A stretch of DNA of 64,000 bases from Pseudomonas benzenivorans (GTDB lineage Bacteria; Pseudomonadota; Gammaproteobacteria; Pseudomonadales; Pseudomonadaceae), in assembly GCF_033547155.1 (NCBI RefSeq), contig NZ_CP137892.1, positions 1,612,001 through 1,676,000 on the forward strand, in the 5' to 3' direction. Position numbers and translations under genes: made by a program. The notes below the pieces were generated by a model. That model was given only the letters and a program-made list of their open reading frames with translations, did no database searches and was not told where the DNA came from. Of the stretch, positions 20,232 to 28,518 are shown one piece after another. How positions within the stretch are numbered: the stretch's first letter is position 1; the number at the start of each line of letters is the position of its first letter.

Positions 20232-22022
20232 ATGGCCGATGCCCTCGCCACCAACGTGCCCGCCACCACTGCGGGCGACGATCCGAAGAAACCGCTGCTG
20301 GGTTTGACCTTCCTGGAGAACCTGTCGGACATGAGCATGCTGCGCCAGATCGGCCTGCTGGTCGGCCTGGCCGCCAGCGTGGCGATCGGTTTCGCCGTGG
20401 TGCTCTGGTCGCAGCAGCCCGACTACCGTCCGCTCTATGGCAGCCTCAGCGGCATGGATGCGTCCCAGGTGGTGGAGACCCTGGCGGCCGCCGACATCGC
20501 CTATACGGTCGAGCCCAACTCCGGTGCCCTGCTGGTCAAGGCCGAGGACCTGGCGCGGGCGCGCATGCGCCTGGCCGCGGCGGGGGTGGCGCCGAACGAC
20601 AAGAGCGTCGGCTTCGAGATCCTCGATCAGGAGCAGGGCCTGGGTACCAGCCAGTTCATGGAGGCCACCCGCTACCGTCGCGGCCTGGAAGGCGAGCTGG
20701 CGCGCACCGTGTCCAGCCTCAACAACGTCAAGGGCGCCCGGGTGCACCTGGCCATCCCCAAGAGTTCGGTGTTCGTGCGCGACGAGCGCAAGCCCAGTGC
20801 CTCGGTGCTGGTCGAGCTGTATCCGGGTCGCGCCCTGGAGCCGAGCCAGGTGATGGCCATCGTCAACCTGGTGGCGACCAGCGTGCCGGAGCTGGACAAG
20901 TCGCAAGTCACGGTGGTCGACCAGAAGGGCAACCTGCTGTCCGACCAGCGCGAGCTGTCCGAGCTGACCATGGCCGGCAAGCAGTTCGACTACAGCCGGC
21001 GCCTGGAGAGCCTGTTCACCCAGCGCGTGCACAACATCCTGCAGCCGGTGCTGGGCAGCGGCCGCTACAAGGCCGAGGTCTCGGCGGACGTGGACTTCAG
21101 CGCGGTGGAGTCCACCTCGGAGATGTTCAACCCGGACCAGCCGGCCCTGCGCAGCGAACAGCAGGTCAACGAACAGCGCACCAGCGCCCTCGGCCCGCAA
21201 GGGGTGCCCGGCGCCCTGAGCAATCAGCCGCCGGGCGCGGCGAGCGCCCCGGAGAAGGCCGCAGCGGCTGCCGCGCCCGGGGCGATCGCCCCCGGCCAGC
21301 CGCTGCTCGATGCCAACGGCCAACAGGTCATGGACCCGGTGACCGGCCAGCCGCTGCTGGCGCCATTCCCGGCGGACAAGCGCGAGCAGGCCACGCGCAA
21401 TTTCGAACTGGATCGCTCGATCAGCTACACCAAGCAGCAGCAGGGGCGCCTGCGCCGGCTTTCGGTGGCGGTGGTGGTGGACGATCAGCTCAAGCTCGAC
21501 CCGGCCACCGGCGAAGCCAGCCGGGTACCCTGGAGCAGCGAAGACCTGGCCCGCTTCACCCGCCTGGTGCAGGACTCGGTCGGCTTCGACGCCAGCCGTG
21601 GCGACAGCGTCAGCGTGATCAACACGCCGTTCACCGCCGAGCAGGGCGAGGAGATCGTCGAGGCCGCCTTCTACACCCAGCCGTGGTTCTGGGACATCGT
21701 CAAGCAGGTGCTCGGCGTGCTGTTCATCCTGGTGCTGGTGTTCGGCGTGCTGCGTCCGGTGCTCAACAACATCACCACGGCCGGCAAGTCCGGCGGCGGC
21801 TCCGGCGCGGGACGCAACGGCGATGTGGAACTCGGCGAAATGGGCGGCCTGGACGGCGAGCTGTCCGCCGATCGGGTCAGCCTCGGCGGCCCGCAAAGCA
21901 TCCTCCTGCCCAGCCCGACCGAGGGGTATGATGCGCAGCTGAACGCGATCAAGAGCCTGGTCGCCGAGGACCCGGGTCGCGTCGCCCAGGTCGTGAAAGA
22001 GTGGATCAACGCCGATGAGTGA
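20232..22022 (+). CDS. fliF: FliF, MS-ring protein
   Basis: 596 aa. Two membrane segments: about residues 40-60 (IGLLVGLAASVAIGFAVVLWS) and near 490-510 (VLGVLFILVLVFGVLRPV). Between them lie the ring-building motifs (GLEGELARTVSSLNNVKGARVHLAIPKSSVFVRD) and an Ala/Pro-rich insert near residues 325-365. The C-terminal tail (LNAIKSLVAEDPGRVAQVVKEWINADE) binds FliG, the next gene, whose start overlaps it by 8 bp. Confidence 0.96.
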   Translation: MADALATNVPATTAGDDPKKPLLGLTFLENLSDMSMLRQIGLLVGLAASVAIGFAVVLWSQQPDYRPLYGSLSGMDASQVVETLAAADIAYTVEPNSGALLVKAEDLARARMRLAAAGVAPNDKSVGFEILDQEQGLGTSQFMEATRYRRGLEGELARTVSSLNNVKGARVHLAIPKSSVFVRDERKPSASVLVELYPGRALEPSQVMAIVNLVATSVPELDKSQVTVVDQKGNLLSDQRELSELTMAGKQFDYSRRLESLFTQRVHNILQPVLGSGRYKAEVSADVDFSAVESTSEMFNPDQPALRSEQQVNEQRTSALGPQGVPGALSNQPPGAASAPEKAAAAAAPGAIAPGQPLLDANGQQVMDPVTGQPLLAPFPADKREQATRNFELDRSISYTKQQQGRLRRLSVAVVVDDQLKLDPATGEASRVPWSSEDLARFTRLVQDSVGFDASRGDSVSVINTPFTAEQGEEIVEAAFYTQPWFWDIVKQVLGVLFILVLVFGVLRPVLNNITTAGKSGGGSGAGRNGDVELGEMGGLDGELSADRVSLGGPQSILLPSPTEGYDAQLNAIKSLVAEDPGRVAQVVKEWINADE

Positions 22023-23031
22023 CAACCGTACCGCCGCCAAGCTGAACAAGGTCGACAAGGCCGCGATCCTCCTGCTCTCGCTGGGCGAGACCGACGCCGC
22101 CCAGGTGCTGCGTCATCTCGGGCCCAAGGAGGTGCAGAAGGTCGGCGTGGCCATGGCCGGCATGCGCAACGTGCACCGCGAGCAGGTCGAGCAGGTGATG
22201 GGCGAGTTCGTCGAGATCGTCGGCGACCAGACCAGCCTGGGCGTGGGCTCCGACGGCTATATCCGCAAGATGCTGACTGCGGCCCTCGGCGAGGACAAGG
22301 CCGGCAACCTGATCGACCGCATCCTCCTGGGCGGCAGCACCAGCGGCCTGGACAGCCTCAAGTGGATGGAGCCGCGGGCGGTGGCCGACGTGATCCGCTA
22401 CGAGCACCCACAGATCCAGGCCATAGTCGTGGCCTACCTCGACCCCGACCAGGCCGGCGAGGTGCTCAGCCACTTCGACCACAAGGTGCGCCTGGACATC
22501 GTCCTGCGCGTGTCCTCGCTGAACACCGTGCAGCCGGCGGCGCTCAAGGAACTCAACCTGATTCTCGAGAAGCAGTTCTCCGGCAGTGCCAACACCACTC
22601 GCGCCAGCCTGGGCGGGATCAAGCGGGCGGCCGACATCATGAACTTCCTCGACAGCTCGGTCGAAGGCCAGCTGATGGACTCGATCCGCGAGGTCGACGA
22701 AGACCTGTCGTCGCAGATCGAGGACCTGATGTTCGTCTTCGACAACCTCGCCGACGTCGACGACCGCGGCATCCAGGCGCTGCTGCGCGAGGTGTCCTCC
22801 GACGTGCTGGTGCTGGCGCTCAAGGGCGCCGACGAGGCGATCAAGGAAAAGGTCTTCAAGAATATGTCCAAGCGTGCCGCCGAGCTGCTGCGCGACGATC
22901 TGGAGGCCAAGGGGCCGGTGCGGGTCAGCGACGTCGAGGCGGCGCAGAAGGAGATCCTCACCATCGCCCGGCGCATGGCCGAGGCCGGCGAAATCGTCCT
23001 CGGCGGCAAGGGCGGCGAGGAGATGGTGTAG
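22015..23031 (+). CDS. fliG: FliG, motor switch protein
   Basis: 338 aa, full length, ending GGEEMV. Contains the ARM motifs and the torque helix charges in the C-terminal domain (LMFVFDNLADVDDRGIQALLREVSSDVLVLALKGADEAIKEKVFKNMSKRAAELLRDDLEAKGPVRVSDVEAAQKEIL). The stop codon is TAG: its TA is the left flanking dinucleotide of the inserted element at 23031-23294 and its G is the first base of the element, so the protein itself is not altered. Confidence 0.96.
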   Translation: MSDNRTAAKLNKVDKAAILLLSLGETDAAQVLRHLGPKEVQKVGVAMAGMRNVHREQVEQVMGEFVEIVGDQTSLGVGSDGYIRKMLTAALGEDKAGNLIDRILLGGSTSGLDSLKWMEPRAVADVIRYEHPQIQAIVVAYLDPDQAGEVLSHFDHKVRLDIVLRVSSLNTVQPAALKELNLILEKQFSGSANTTRASLGGIKRAADIMNFLDSSVEGQLMDSIREVDEDLSSQIEDLMFVFDNLADVDDRGIQALLREVSSDVLVLALKGADEAIKEKVFKNMSKRAAELLRDDLEAKGPVRVSDVEAAQKEILTIARRMAEAGEIVLGGKGGEEMV

Positions 23032-23294
23032 GGTCTGATGGCATTTGTTCACGGCCGCGACGGCGGCCCGCTTGGCGCAGGACTAGGCGCGAGGAGAGAG
23101 GTTTGGTGATTCCAAATGAACGACGAGTAACGACGGCCTGCGCCAAGCGGGCCCCGTCCCTTCGGGTTGCGCGGCAAACCCCGCCATGCTGTGTTGCGGG
23201 ACTTGCCAAGGGAGTGGCCATTGCCTGCGTCCCGCGCCTTGCCTGGCGGGGTTTGGCGCGGCAACGCGGCTCGCGAACAAATGCCATCAGACCC
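23031..23294. mobile_element. 264-bp miniature inverted-repeat element between fliG and fliH
   Basis: Perfect 20-bp terminal inverted repeats, GGGTCTGATGGCATTTGTTC (23031-23050) and its complement (23275-23294), each flanked by TA (23029-23030 and 23295-23296). A TA duplication is typical of Tc1/mariner/IS630-type insertion. There is no transposase. Inside are a perfect 17-bp inverted repeat (23065-23081 with 23137-23153) and a perfect 12-bp one (23175-23186 with 23244-23255), the latter enclosing a 7-bp one. It separates fliG from fliH without interrupting either coding sequence. The TIR is not one I recognise from a named family. Confidence 0.85.
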
Positions 23295-23298
23295 TAAT

Positions 23299-24105
23299 AT
23301 GGCGACCAAGGAAGCGGCCAGCGAGCTGATTCGCGCCAAGGACCTCGGTGTCTTCGATCGCTGGGCGTTGCCCAGTTTCGATTCCGGCGACGAGGCGAGC
23401 GAGCGGGCCGCCGAGGAGCAGCCTGGCGACCATGAGTCCGGGGTGGCCCAGGTCAGTCAGGGCGAGGTCGAGGAGATCCCGCCGGAGGACGTCAAACCCC
23501 TGACGCTGGAGGAGCTGGAGGCGATTCGGGAAGAAGCCTACAACGAGGGCTTCTCCACGGGGGAGAAAGACGGTTTTCACGCCGGGCAGCTGAAGGCCAA
23601 GCAGGAAGCCGACGCGGCCCTGGCTGCCAAGCTGGCCGGTCTGGAGCAACTGATGCAGCAACTGTTCGAGCCGATCGCCGAGCAGGACCAGCAGCTGGAA
23701 GTGGCGCTGGTCAATCTGCTCAGCCATATGGCCCGCCAGGTGATCCAGCGCGAGTTGATCAGCGATTCCAGCCAGATCCGCCAGATCCTGCGCGAGGCGC
23801 TGAAGCTGCTGCCGATGGGCGCGGGCAATGTGCGTATCCACCTCAACCCGCAGGACTTCGAGACGATCAAGGCCCTGCGCGAGCGTCACGAGGAGGACTG
23901 GCGCATCCTCGAGGACGACTCCATGTTGCCCGGCGGTTGCCGGGTCGAGTGCGAGCACAGCCGCATCGATGCGAGTATCGAGACGCGCCTGGAGCAGGCG
24001 CTGAAGCAGCTGTTCGAGCAGCAGCGCGAGCAGGTCACCAATCCCGTAGCGGCCGACCTGCAGATCGATCTGGACGCCGCCCAGGAACCGGCCGATGCGT
24101 CTTGA
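23299..24105 (+). CDS. fliH: FliH, flagellar export ATPase regulator
   Basis: 268 aa. [28 protein letters not shown] is the conserved Pseudomonas FliH start; acidic middle; C-terminal HrpE/YscL-type domain ([46 protein letters not shown]). FliH dimers tether FliI to the export gate. The ATG at 23299 lacks a Shine-Dalgarno sequence because the inserted element ends four bases upstream. An in-frame ATG at 23281 inside the right terminal repeat would add MPSDPN. The element's right half is open in this frame, so longer products cannot be excluded. Confidence 0.9.
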   Translation: MATKEAASELIRAKDLGVFDRWALPSFDSGDEASERAAEEQPGDHESGVAQVSQGEVEEIPPEDVKPLTLEELEAIREEAYNEGFSTGEKDGFHAGQLKAKQEADAALAAKLAGLEQLMQQLFEPIAEQDQQLEVALVNLLSHMARQVIQRELISDSSQIRQILREALKLLPMGAGNVRIHLNPQDFETIKALRERHEEDWRILEDDSMLPGGCRVECEHSRIDASIETRLEQALKQLFEQQREQVTNPVAADLQIDLDAAQEPADAS

Positions 24106-25459
24106 GCGCACCAGCTTCGCCAAGCGCCTGGCCGGCTACCGCGAGGCGGTACAGCTACCGGTCCAGCCGGTGGTGGAGGGCCGCCTGCTGCGCATGGTCG
24201 GTCTGACCCTGGAGGCCGAAGGCCTGCGTGCGGCGCTGGGCAGTCGCTGCCTGGTGATCAACGACGACAGCTATCACCCGGTGCAGGTCGAGGCCGAGGT
24301 GATGGGCTTCTCCAACGGCAAGATCTACCTGATGCCCGTCGGCGGCCTGGCCGGCATCGCGCCGGGGGCGCGGGTGGTGCCGCTGCCCGATACCGGGCGC
24401 CTGCCGATGGGCCGCTCGATGCTCGGCCGGGTGCTCGACGGTGCCGGTCGCGCCCTGGACGGCAAGGGCGGGATGAAAGCCGAGGACTGGGTGCCGATGG
24501 ACGGGCCGACCATCAATCCGCTCAAACGCCACCCGATCGACCAGCCGCTGGATGTCGGCATTCGCTGCATCAATGGCCTGCTCACCGTCGGTCGCGGCCA
24601 GCGCCTGGGCCTGTTCGCCGGTACGGGCGTGGGCAAGAGTGTGCTGCTCGGCATGATGACGCGCTTCACCGAGGCCGAGATCATCGTGGTGGGTTTGATC
24701 GGCGAACGGGGCCGCGAGGTCAAGGAGTTCATCGACGAGATCCTCGGCGAGGAGGGCATCAAGCGCTCGGTGGTGGTCGCCTCGCCGGCCGATGACGCGC
24801 CCTTGATGCGCCTGCGGGCGGCCATGTACTGCACGCGCATCGCCGAATATTTCCGCGACAAGGGCAAGAACGTCCTGTTGCTGATGGACTCGCTGACCCG
24901 CTTCGCCCAGGCCCAGCGGGAAATCGCCCTGGCCATCGGCGAGCCGCCGGCGACCAAGGGCTACCCGCCCTCGGTATTCGCCAAGCTGCCCAAGCTGGTC
25001 GAGCGGGCCGGCAATGCCGAGGCCGGTGGTGGCTCGATCACGGCCTTCTACACCGTACTGAGCGAAGGCGACGATCAGCAGGACCCGATCGCCGACGCTG
25101 CGCGCGGGGTGCTCGACGGCCATATCGTGCTGTCGCGGCGCCTGGCGGAGGAGGGGCATTATCCGGCCATCGACATCGAGGCCTCGATCAGCCGGGTCAT
25201 GCCGCAGGTGGTGGCGCCCGAGCATCTGCGCCAGGCCCAGCGCTTCAAGCAGCTGTGGTCGCGTTATCAGCAGAGCCGCGATCTGATCAGCGTCGGGGCC
25301 TACGTGCCCGGGGGCGATGCCGACACCGACCTGGCCATCGCCCGCCAGCCGGCGATGGTCGGCTACCTGCGCCAGAGCCTGGGCGAGAGCGAAAATCTCG
25401 AGCGTAGCAGTGCCCAGCTGGCGGCGATCTTCAACCCAGCCGCGGCTTCCGGGGGCTAA
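24095..25459 (+). CDS. fliI: FliI, flagellum-specific export ATPase
   Basis: 454 aa. F1-beta-like ATPase: Walker [12 protein letters not shown], the ERGREVKEF segment, Walker [20 protein letters not shown], and the Rho/F1 signature [24 protein letters not shown]. The start overlaps fliH by 11 bp. It energises substrate unloading for the flagellar type III export gate together with FliH and FliJ. Confidence 0.96.
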   Translation: MRLERTSFAKRLAGYREAVQLPVQPVVEGRLLRMVGLTLEAEGLRAALGSRCLVINDDSYHPVQVEAEVMGFSNGKIYLMPVGGLAGIAPGARVVPLPDTGRLPMGRSMLGRVLDGAGRALDGKGGMKAEDWVPMDGPTINPLKRHPIDQPLDVGIRCINGLLTVGRGQRLGLFAGTGVGKSVLLGMMTRFTEAEIIVVGLIGERGREVKEFIDEILGEEGIKRSVVVASPADDAPLMRLRAAMYCTRIAEYFRDKGKNVLLLMDSLTRFAQAQREIALAIGEPPATKGYPPSVFAKLPKLVERAGNAEAGGGSITAFYTVLSEGDDQQDPIADAARGVLDGHIVLSRRLAEEGHYPAIDIEASISRVMPQVVAPEHLRQAQRFKQLWSRYQQSRDLISVGAYVPGGDADTDLAIARQPAMVGYLRQSLGESENLERSSAQLAAIFNPAAASGG

Positions 25460-25909
25460 ATGTCGCAAGGCCGGGCCGCGCGTCTCGCGCCGGTGATCGC
25501 GATGGCCGAGCGCGCCGAACGCGAGGCCGCCGTGCAGCTCGGCCGTGTCCAGGGCCAGCTGCGTCAGGCGGAAGTCAAGCTGGGTCAGCTGGAGCATTAC
25601 CGCGGCGATTACCAGCAGCAATGGATCAGCGAGGGTCAGCGGGGAGTGTCCGGCCAGTGGTTGATGAACTATCAACGCTTTCTCGCGCAACTGGAGACCG
25701 CCATCGGTCAGCAGCGCCAGAGTGTGGACTGGCATCGCGCCAATCTGGACAAGGTGCGTGATACTTGGCAGCAGCGCTATGCCCGGCTCGAAGGGCTGCG
25801 CAAACTGGTGCAGCGCTATCTCGACGAGGCTCGCCTGCTCGAGGACAAGCGCGAGCAGAAGCTGCTCGATGAGCTGGCTCAGCGCCTGTCCAGTCGCGCG
25901 TCGAGCTGA
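25460..25909 (+). CDS. fliJ: FliJ, export chaperone/ATPase stalk
   Basis: 149 aa, almost entirely coiled coil (ERAEREAAVQLGRVQGQLRQAEVKLGQLEHYRGDYQQQW), with the FliJ-typical basic/hydrophobic pattern. Its ATG follows the fliI stop codon directly. FliJ inserts into the FliI hexamer like the gamma subunit of F1. Last gene of the fliE operon; 127 bp without a clear terminator follow. Confidence 0.93.
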   Translation: MSQGRAARLAPVIAMAERAEREAAVQLGRVQGQLRQAEVKLGQLEHYRGDYQQQWISEGQRGVSGQWLMNYQRFLAQLETAIGQQRQSVDWHRANLDKVRDTWQQRYARLEGLRKLVQRYLDEARLLEDKREQKLLDELAQRLSSRASS

Positions 25910-26036
25910 TTGGCAGTTGCCGCAAACGCTTCTGGATGCTACATCTTGAACATGCGAAGCGTGCAGAGGGCTTGACGCTACGCTGATATTCGACCGGATG
26001 CGTTATCGACTGTTTCGCAGGATTAAGGAGTAATTC

Positions 26037-26342
26037 ATGGCTATCACCTCGCTGCCCTCGCCTGATGGGCAAGAGTTGACCATCGTGATTCAAGGACGTT
26101 TCGATTTCGGTGCGCACCAAGAGTTTCGCGATGCCTACGAGCGCACCAGCGTCAGTCCCGAGCGCTACGTCATCGACCTCAAGGGTACGACCTACCTCGA
26201 CAGCTCGGCGCTGGGCATGCTGCTGTTGCTGCGCGATCACGCCGGCGGCGAGCACGCCCAGATCCGTTTGCTCAACTGCAACCCGGACGTGCGCAAGATT
26301 CTCGCCATTTCCAATTTCGGACAGCTGTTTCAGATCGCCTGA
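26037..26342 (+). CDS. STAS-domain anti-sigma factor antagonist (HsbA-like)
   Basis: 101 aa, a single STAS domain. The phosphorylation motif is TYLDSSALGMLLLLRDH, with Ser56/Ser57 following Asp55. AAGGAG 9 bp upstream supports the start. Together with the next gene it forms a partner-switching module: the kinase part of that protein would phosphorylate this serine and the PP2C part would remove it. In P. aeruginosa the related HsbA binds the anti-FliA factor FlgM and a diguanylate cyclase. That connection is inferred here; flgM is not in the window. Confidence 0.85.
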   Translation: MAITSLPSPDGQELTIVIQGRFDFGAHQEFRDAYERTSVSPERYVIDLKGTTYLDSSALGMLLLLRDHAGGEHAQIRLLNCNPDVRKILAISNFGQLFQIA

Positions 26343-26359
26343 CGCAGGTGTCAGCGATC

Positions 26360-28057
26360 ATGTCCGAGAACCTGAGCATCCTGATCGCCGAAGACGGCGC
26401 GGCCGATCGCCTGCTGTTGTCGGCCATCGTCAGCCGTCAGGGGCACAGGGCCTTGACCGCGAGCAATGGCCTGGAAGCGGTCGAGTTGTTCCAGCGCGAG
26501 CAGCCACAGCTGGTCCTGATGGATGCGTTGATGCCGCTGATGGACGGTTTCGAGGCGGCGCGGCAGATCAAGCAGTTGGCCGGCGAGTCCCTGGTGCCGA
26601 TCATCTTCCTGACCTCTTTGACCGAGGGGGAGGCCTTGGTGCGCTGTCTGGAGGCCGGTGGCGACGACTTTCTCGCCAAGCCCTACAACCCGGTGATTCT
26701 CGAAGCCAAGATCAAGGCCATGGACCGCCTGCGGCGCCTGCAGGATACGGTGCTGCAGCAGCGCGACCTGATCGCCAAGCACAACGAGTATCTGCTCAAC
26801 GAGCAGCGCGTGGCCAAGGCGGTGTTCGACAAGGTGGCCCACTCCGGCTGCCTCGATGCGCCGAATATCCGCTATCTGCAGTCCCCCTTCGCCCTGTTCA
26901 ACGGCGACCTGTTGTTGGCGGCCTATAAGCCCTCGGGCGGCATGCACGTATTGCTCGGCGATTTCACCGGTCACGGCCTGCCGGCCGCGATAGGCGCCAT
27001 GCCGGTGGCCGAAGTGTTCTACGGCATGACCGCCAAGGGCTACTCCCTGGCCGAGATCCTGCGCGAGATGAATGCCAAGCTCAAACGCATCTTGCCCGTC
27101 GGTATGTTCTGCTGCGCCACCATGCTCAGCCTGAATGCCCATCGCCGTGAGGTCGAGGTGTGGAGTGGCGGCTTGCCGGACGGCTATCTGCAACGTGGCG
27201 CCGGAGGCGAGCGTATTCCCCTGGCATCCCGCCACTTGCCGCTGGGCATCCTCGACGCGCCGTCGTTCGACGATGCCTACGAGGTCTATCCCCTGGAGCT
27301 GGGCGACCGGATCATCCTGCTCTCCGATGGCGTGCTGGAGGCCCGCGACGGCGAAGGCCAGCTGTTCGGCGAGGAGCGTCTGCTCGGCGTGTTCGCCGAA
27401 AGCCCCGAGCCGCAGCACATCTTCACGAATATTCAACAGGCGTTGACGCGCTTTCGTGGCGAGCAGGAGGACGACGTCAGCCTGGTCGAGGTCAGCCTGG
27501 TCGAGGCCAGCGCCCAGAGCCGTCCACCCCTGGCTTTTTCCGCTTGTGGCCAGAACAACCCGCTGGACTGGTCGGCGAGCTTCGAGTTCCGGGGGGAAAC
27601 CTTGCGGCGGTTCAACCCGTTGCCTTTCCTCCTGCAACTGTTGCTTGAGGTCCAGGGGCTGCGTCCCCAGGGCGGGGCGCTGTACAGCGTGCTCGCAGAG
27701 CTGTATTCGAACGCCCTGGAGCATGGTGTGCTGGGGCTGGACTCCGCCTTGAAGCGCGATGCGGAGGGCTTCGCCGAGTATTATCGGCAGCGCAGCGCGC
27801 GACTGGCCGCCCTCGACGAAGGCTACGTGCGTTTCCACCTGAATCTTTTTCCCGAGGCGGCAGGTGGCCGCTTGGTCGTGAGGGTCGAAGACAGCGGCCC
27901 CGGATTCGATGGGCAGGCGGTCCTGGACCGGCAAATGGCGCTGGACAGCCTCTGCGGACGCGGCCTGGCCCTGGTGCGCCAGCTGAGCGAGCGCTGCACC
28001 TGGCCGGATGACGGCCGGGGGGTGCGCGTGGAGTTCTCCTGGCGGCTTGGGGCATAA
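26360..28057 (+). CDS. Response regulator with PP2C phosphatase and kinase domains (HsbR-like)
   Basis: 565 aa in three domains. Receiver, residues about 1-120 (LSILIAEDGAADRLLL, phospho-acceptor in LVLMDALMPLMDG, switch Lys in FLAKPYNP). SpoIIE/PP2C phosphatase, about 175-375 (LLLAAYKPSGGMHVLLGDFTGHGLPAAIGAMPV, RIILLSDGVLEARDG, EDDVSLVEV). Then an RsbW-like ATPase domain, about 400-565 (VLAELYSNALEHGVLGL, VRVEDSGPGFDG, GRGLALVRQLSERC). A GTG at 26348 is an alternative start. It is the probable switch kinase/phosphatase for the STAS protein 17 bp upstream. Confidence 0.87.
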   Translation: MSENLSILIAEDGAADRLLLSAIVSRQGHRALTASNGLEAVELFQREQPQLVLMDALMPLMDGFEAARQIKQLAGESLVPIIFLTSLTEGEALVRCLEAGGDDFLAKPYNPVILEAKIKAMDRLRRLQDTVLQQRDLIAKHNEYLLNEQRVAKAVFDKVAHSGCLDAPNIRYLQSPFALFNGDLLLAAYKPSGGMHVLLGDFTGHGLPAAIGAMPVAEVFYGMTAKGYSLAEILREMNAKLKRILPVGMFCCATMLSLNAHRREVEVWSGGLPDGYLQRGAGGERIPLASRHLPLGILDAPSFDDAYEVYPLELGDRIILLSDGVLEARDGEGQLFGEERLLGVFAESPEPQHIFTNIQQALTRFRGEQEDDVSLVEVSLVEASAQSRPPLAFSACGQNNPLDWSASFEFRGETLRRFNPLPFLLQLLLEVQGLRPQGGALYSVLAELYSNALEHGVLGLDSALKRDAEGFAEYYRQRSARLAALDEGYVRFHLNLFPEAAGGRLVVRVEDSGPGFDGQAVLDRQMALDSLCGRGLALVRQLSERCTWPDDGRGVRVEFSWRLGA

Positions 28058-28087
28058 TCGCGCTCGTTTTGATCAGGGAGTGACCGG

Positions 28088-28441
28088 ATGTCCGATACCC
28101 ATCTCGACAGCGCCGTGCAGGGAGTGCTGCAGGATGTCATGGCGGCGGAGTACCCAGTGCTGCTGGATACCTTTCTGGCCGACTCCGAAGAGCGCCTGCG
28201 GCTGCTGCACCAGGCCGAGCAGGCCGCAGATGCGCAAGGACTGCGTCTGGCTGCACACAGCTTCAAGGGCAGTTGCAGCAACATGGGGGCGCCCCTTCTC
28301 GCCGAGCTGTGTTGGCAGTTGGAGGAGGCGGCGCGGCGCGAGCACTTGCATGAGGCCGCCGGGCTCATCGAGCAGATCGAGCGTGAGTTCGCCATCGTGC
28401 GCATCCTGTTCAGGGCCGAGCGCCAGCGCTTTCGCTTCTAG
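28088..28441 (+). CDS. Hpt-domain phosphotransfer protein
   Basis: 117 aa. A stand-alone histidine phosphotransfer domain with the motif LAAHSFKGSCSNMGAP; His57 is the predicted phospho-acceptor. Starts 30 bp after the HsbR-like gene and probably relays phosphate to its receiver domain from a hybrid kinase encoded elsewhere. The partner kinase cannot be identified from this window. Confidence 0.87.
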   Translation: MSDTHLDSAVQGVLQDVMAAEYPVLLDTFLADSEERLRLLHQAEQAADAQGLRLAAHSFKGSCSNMGAPLLAELCWQLEEAARREHLHEAAGLIEQIEREFAIVRILFRAERQRFRF

Positions 28442-28464
28442 CCCCATCGGCTCCGCCGCAAACT

Positions 28465-28480
28465 TGGCCCACCCTTTGCA
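28465..28480 (+). promoter_or_regulatory. Sigma-54 promoter of fliK
   Basis: TGGCCCACCCTTTGCA has GG (28466-28467) and GC (28478-28479) ten bases apart, a full -12 element and a slightly degenerate -24 element. It is 38 bp upstream of the fliK start. fliK is a class III RpoN gene in P. aeruginosa. Confidence 0.78.
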
Positions 28481-28518
28481 ATTATCTCGGCACTACCCCA
28501 TTCAAACGGAGAGTGCCC

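Noticed and set aside
19857..22058. Very long open frames antisense to fliF, flhB, flhA and other genes (several over 500 codons)
   Set aside because: They arise from high-GC third codon positions of the real genes, have His/Gln/Gly/Arg-rich low-complexity translations, no ribosome sites and no recognisable domains.
23031..23294. REP/BIME-type repeat as explanation for the fliG-fliH insert
   Set aside because: REP units are short single hairpins; this has long perfect terminal repeats, flanking TA and complex interior, which fits a miniature transposable element better.
23167..23298. Long N-terminal extension of FliH reading through the inserted element
   Set aside because: The residues encoded by the element are not FliH-like, the possible upstream start codons lack ribosome sites, and the conserved family start coincides with ATG 23299.
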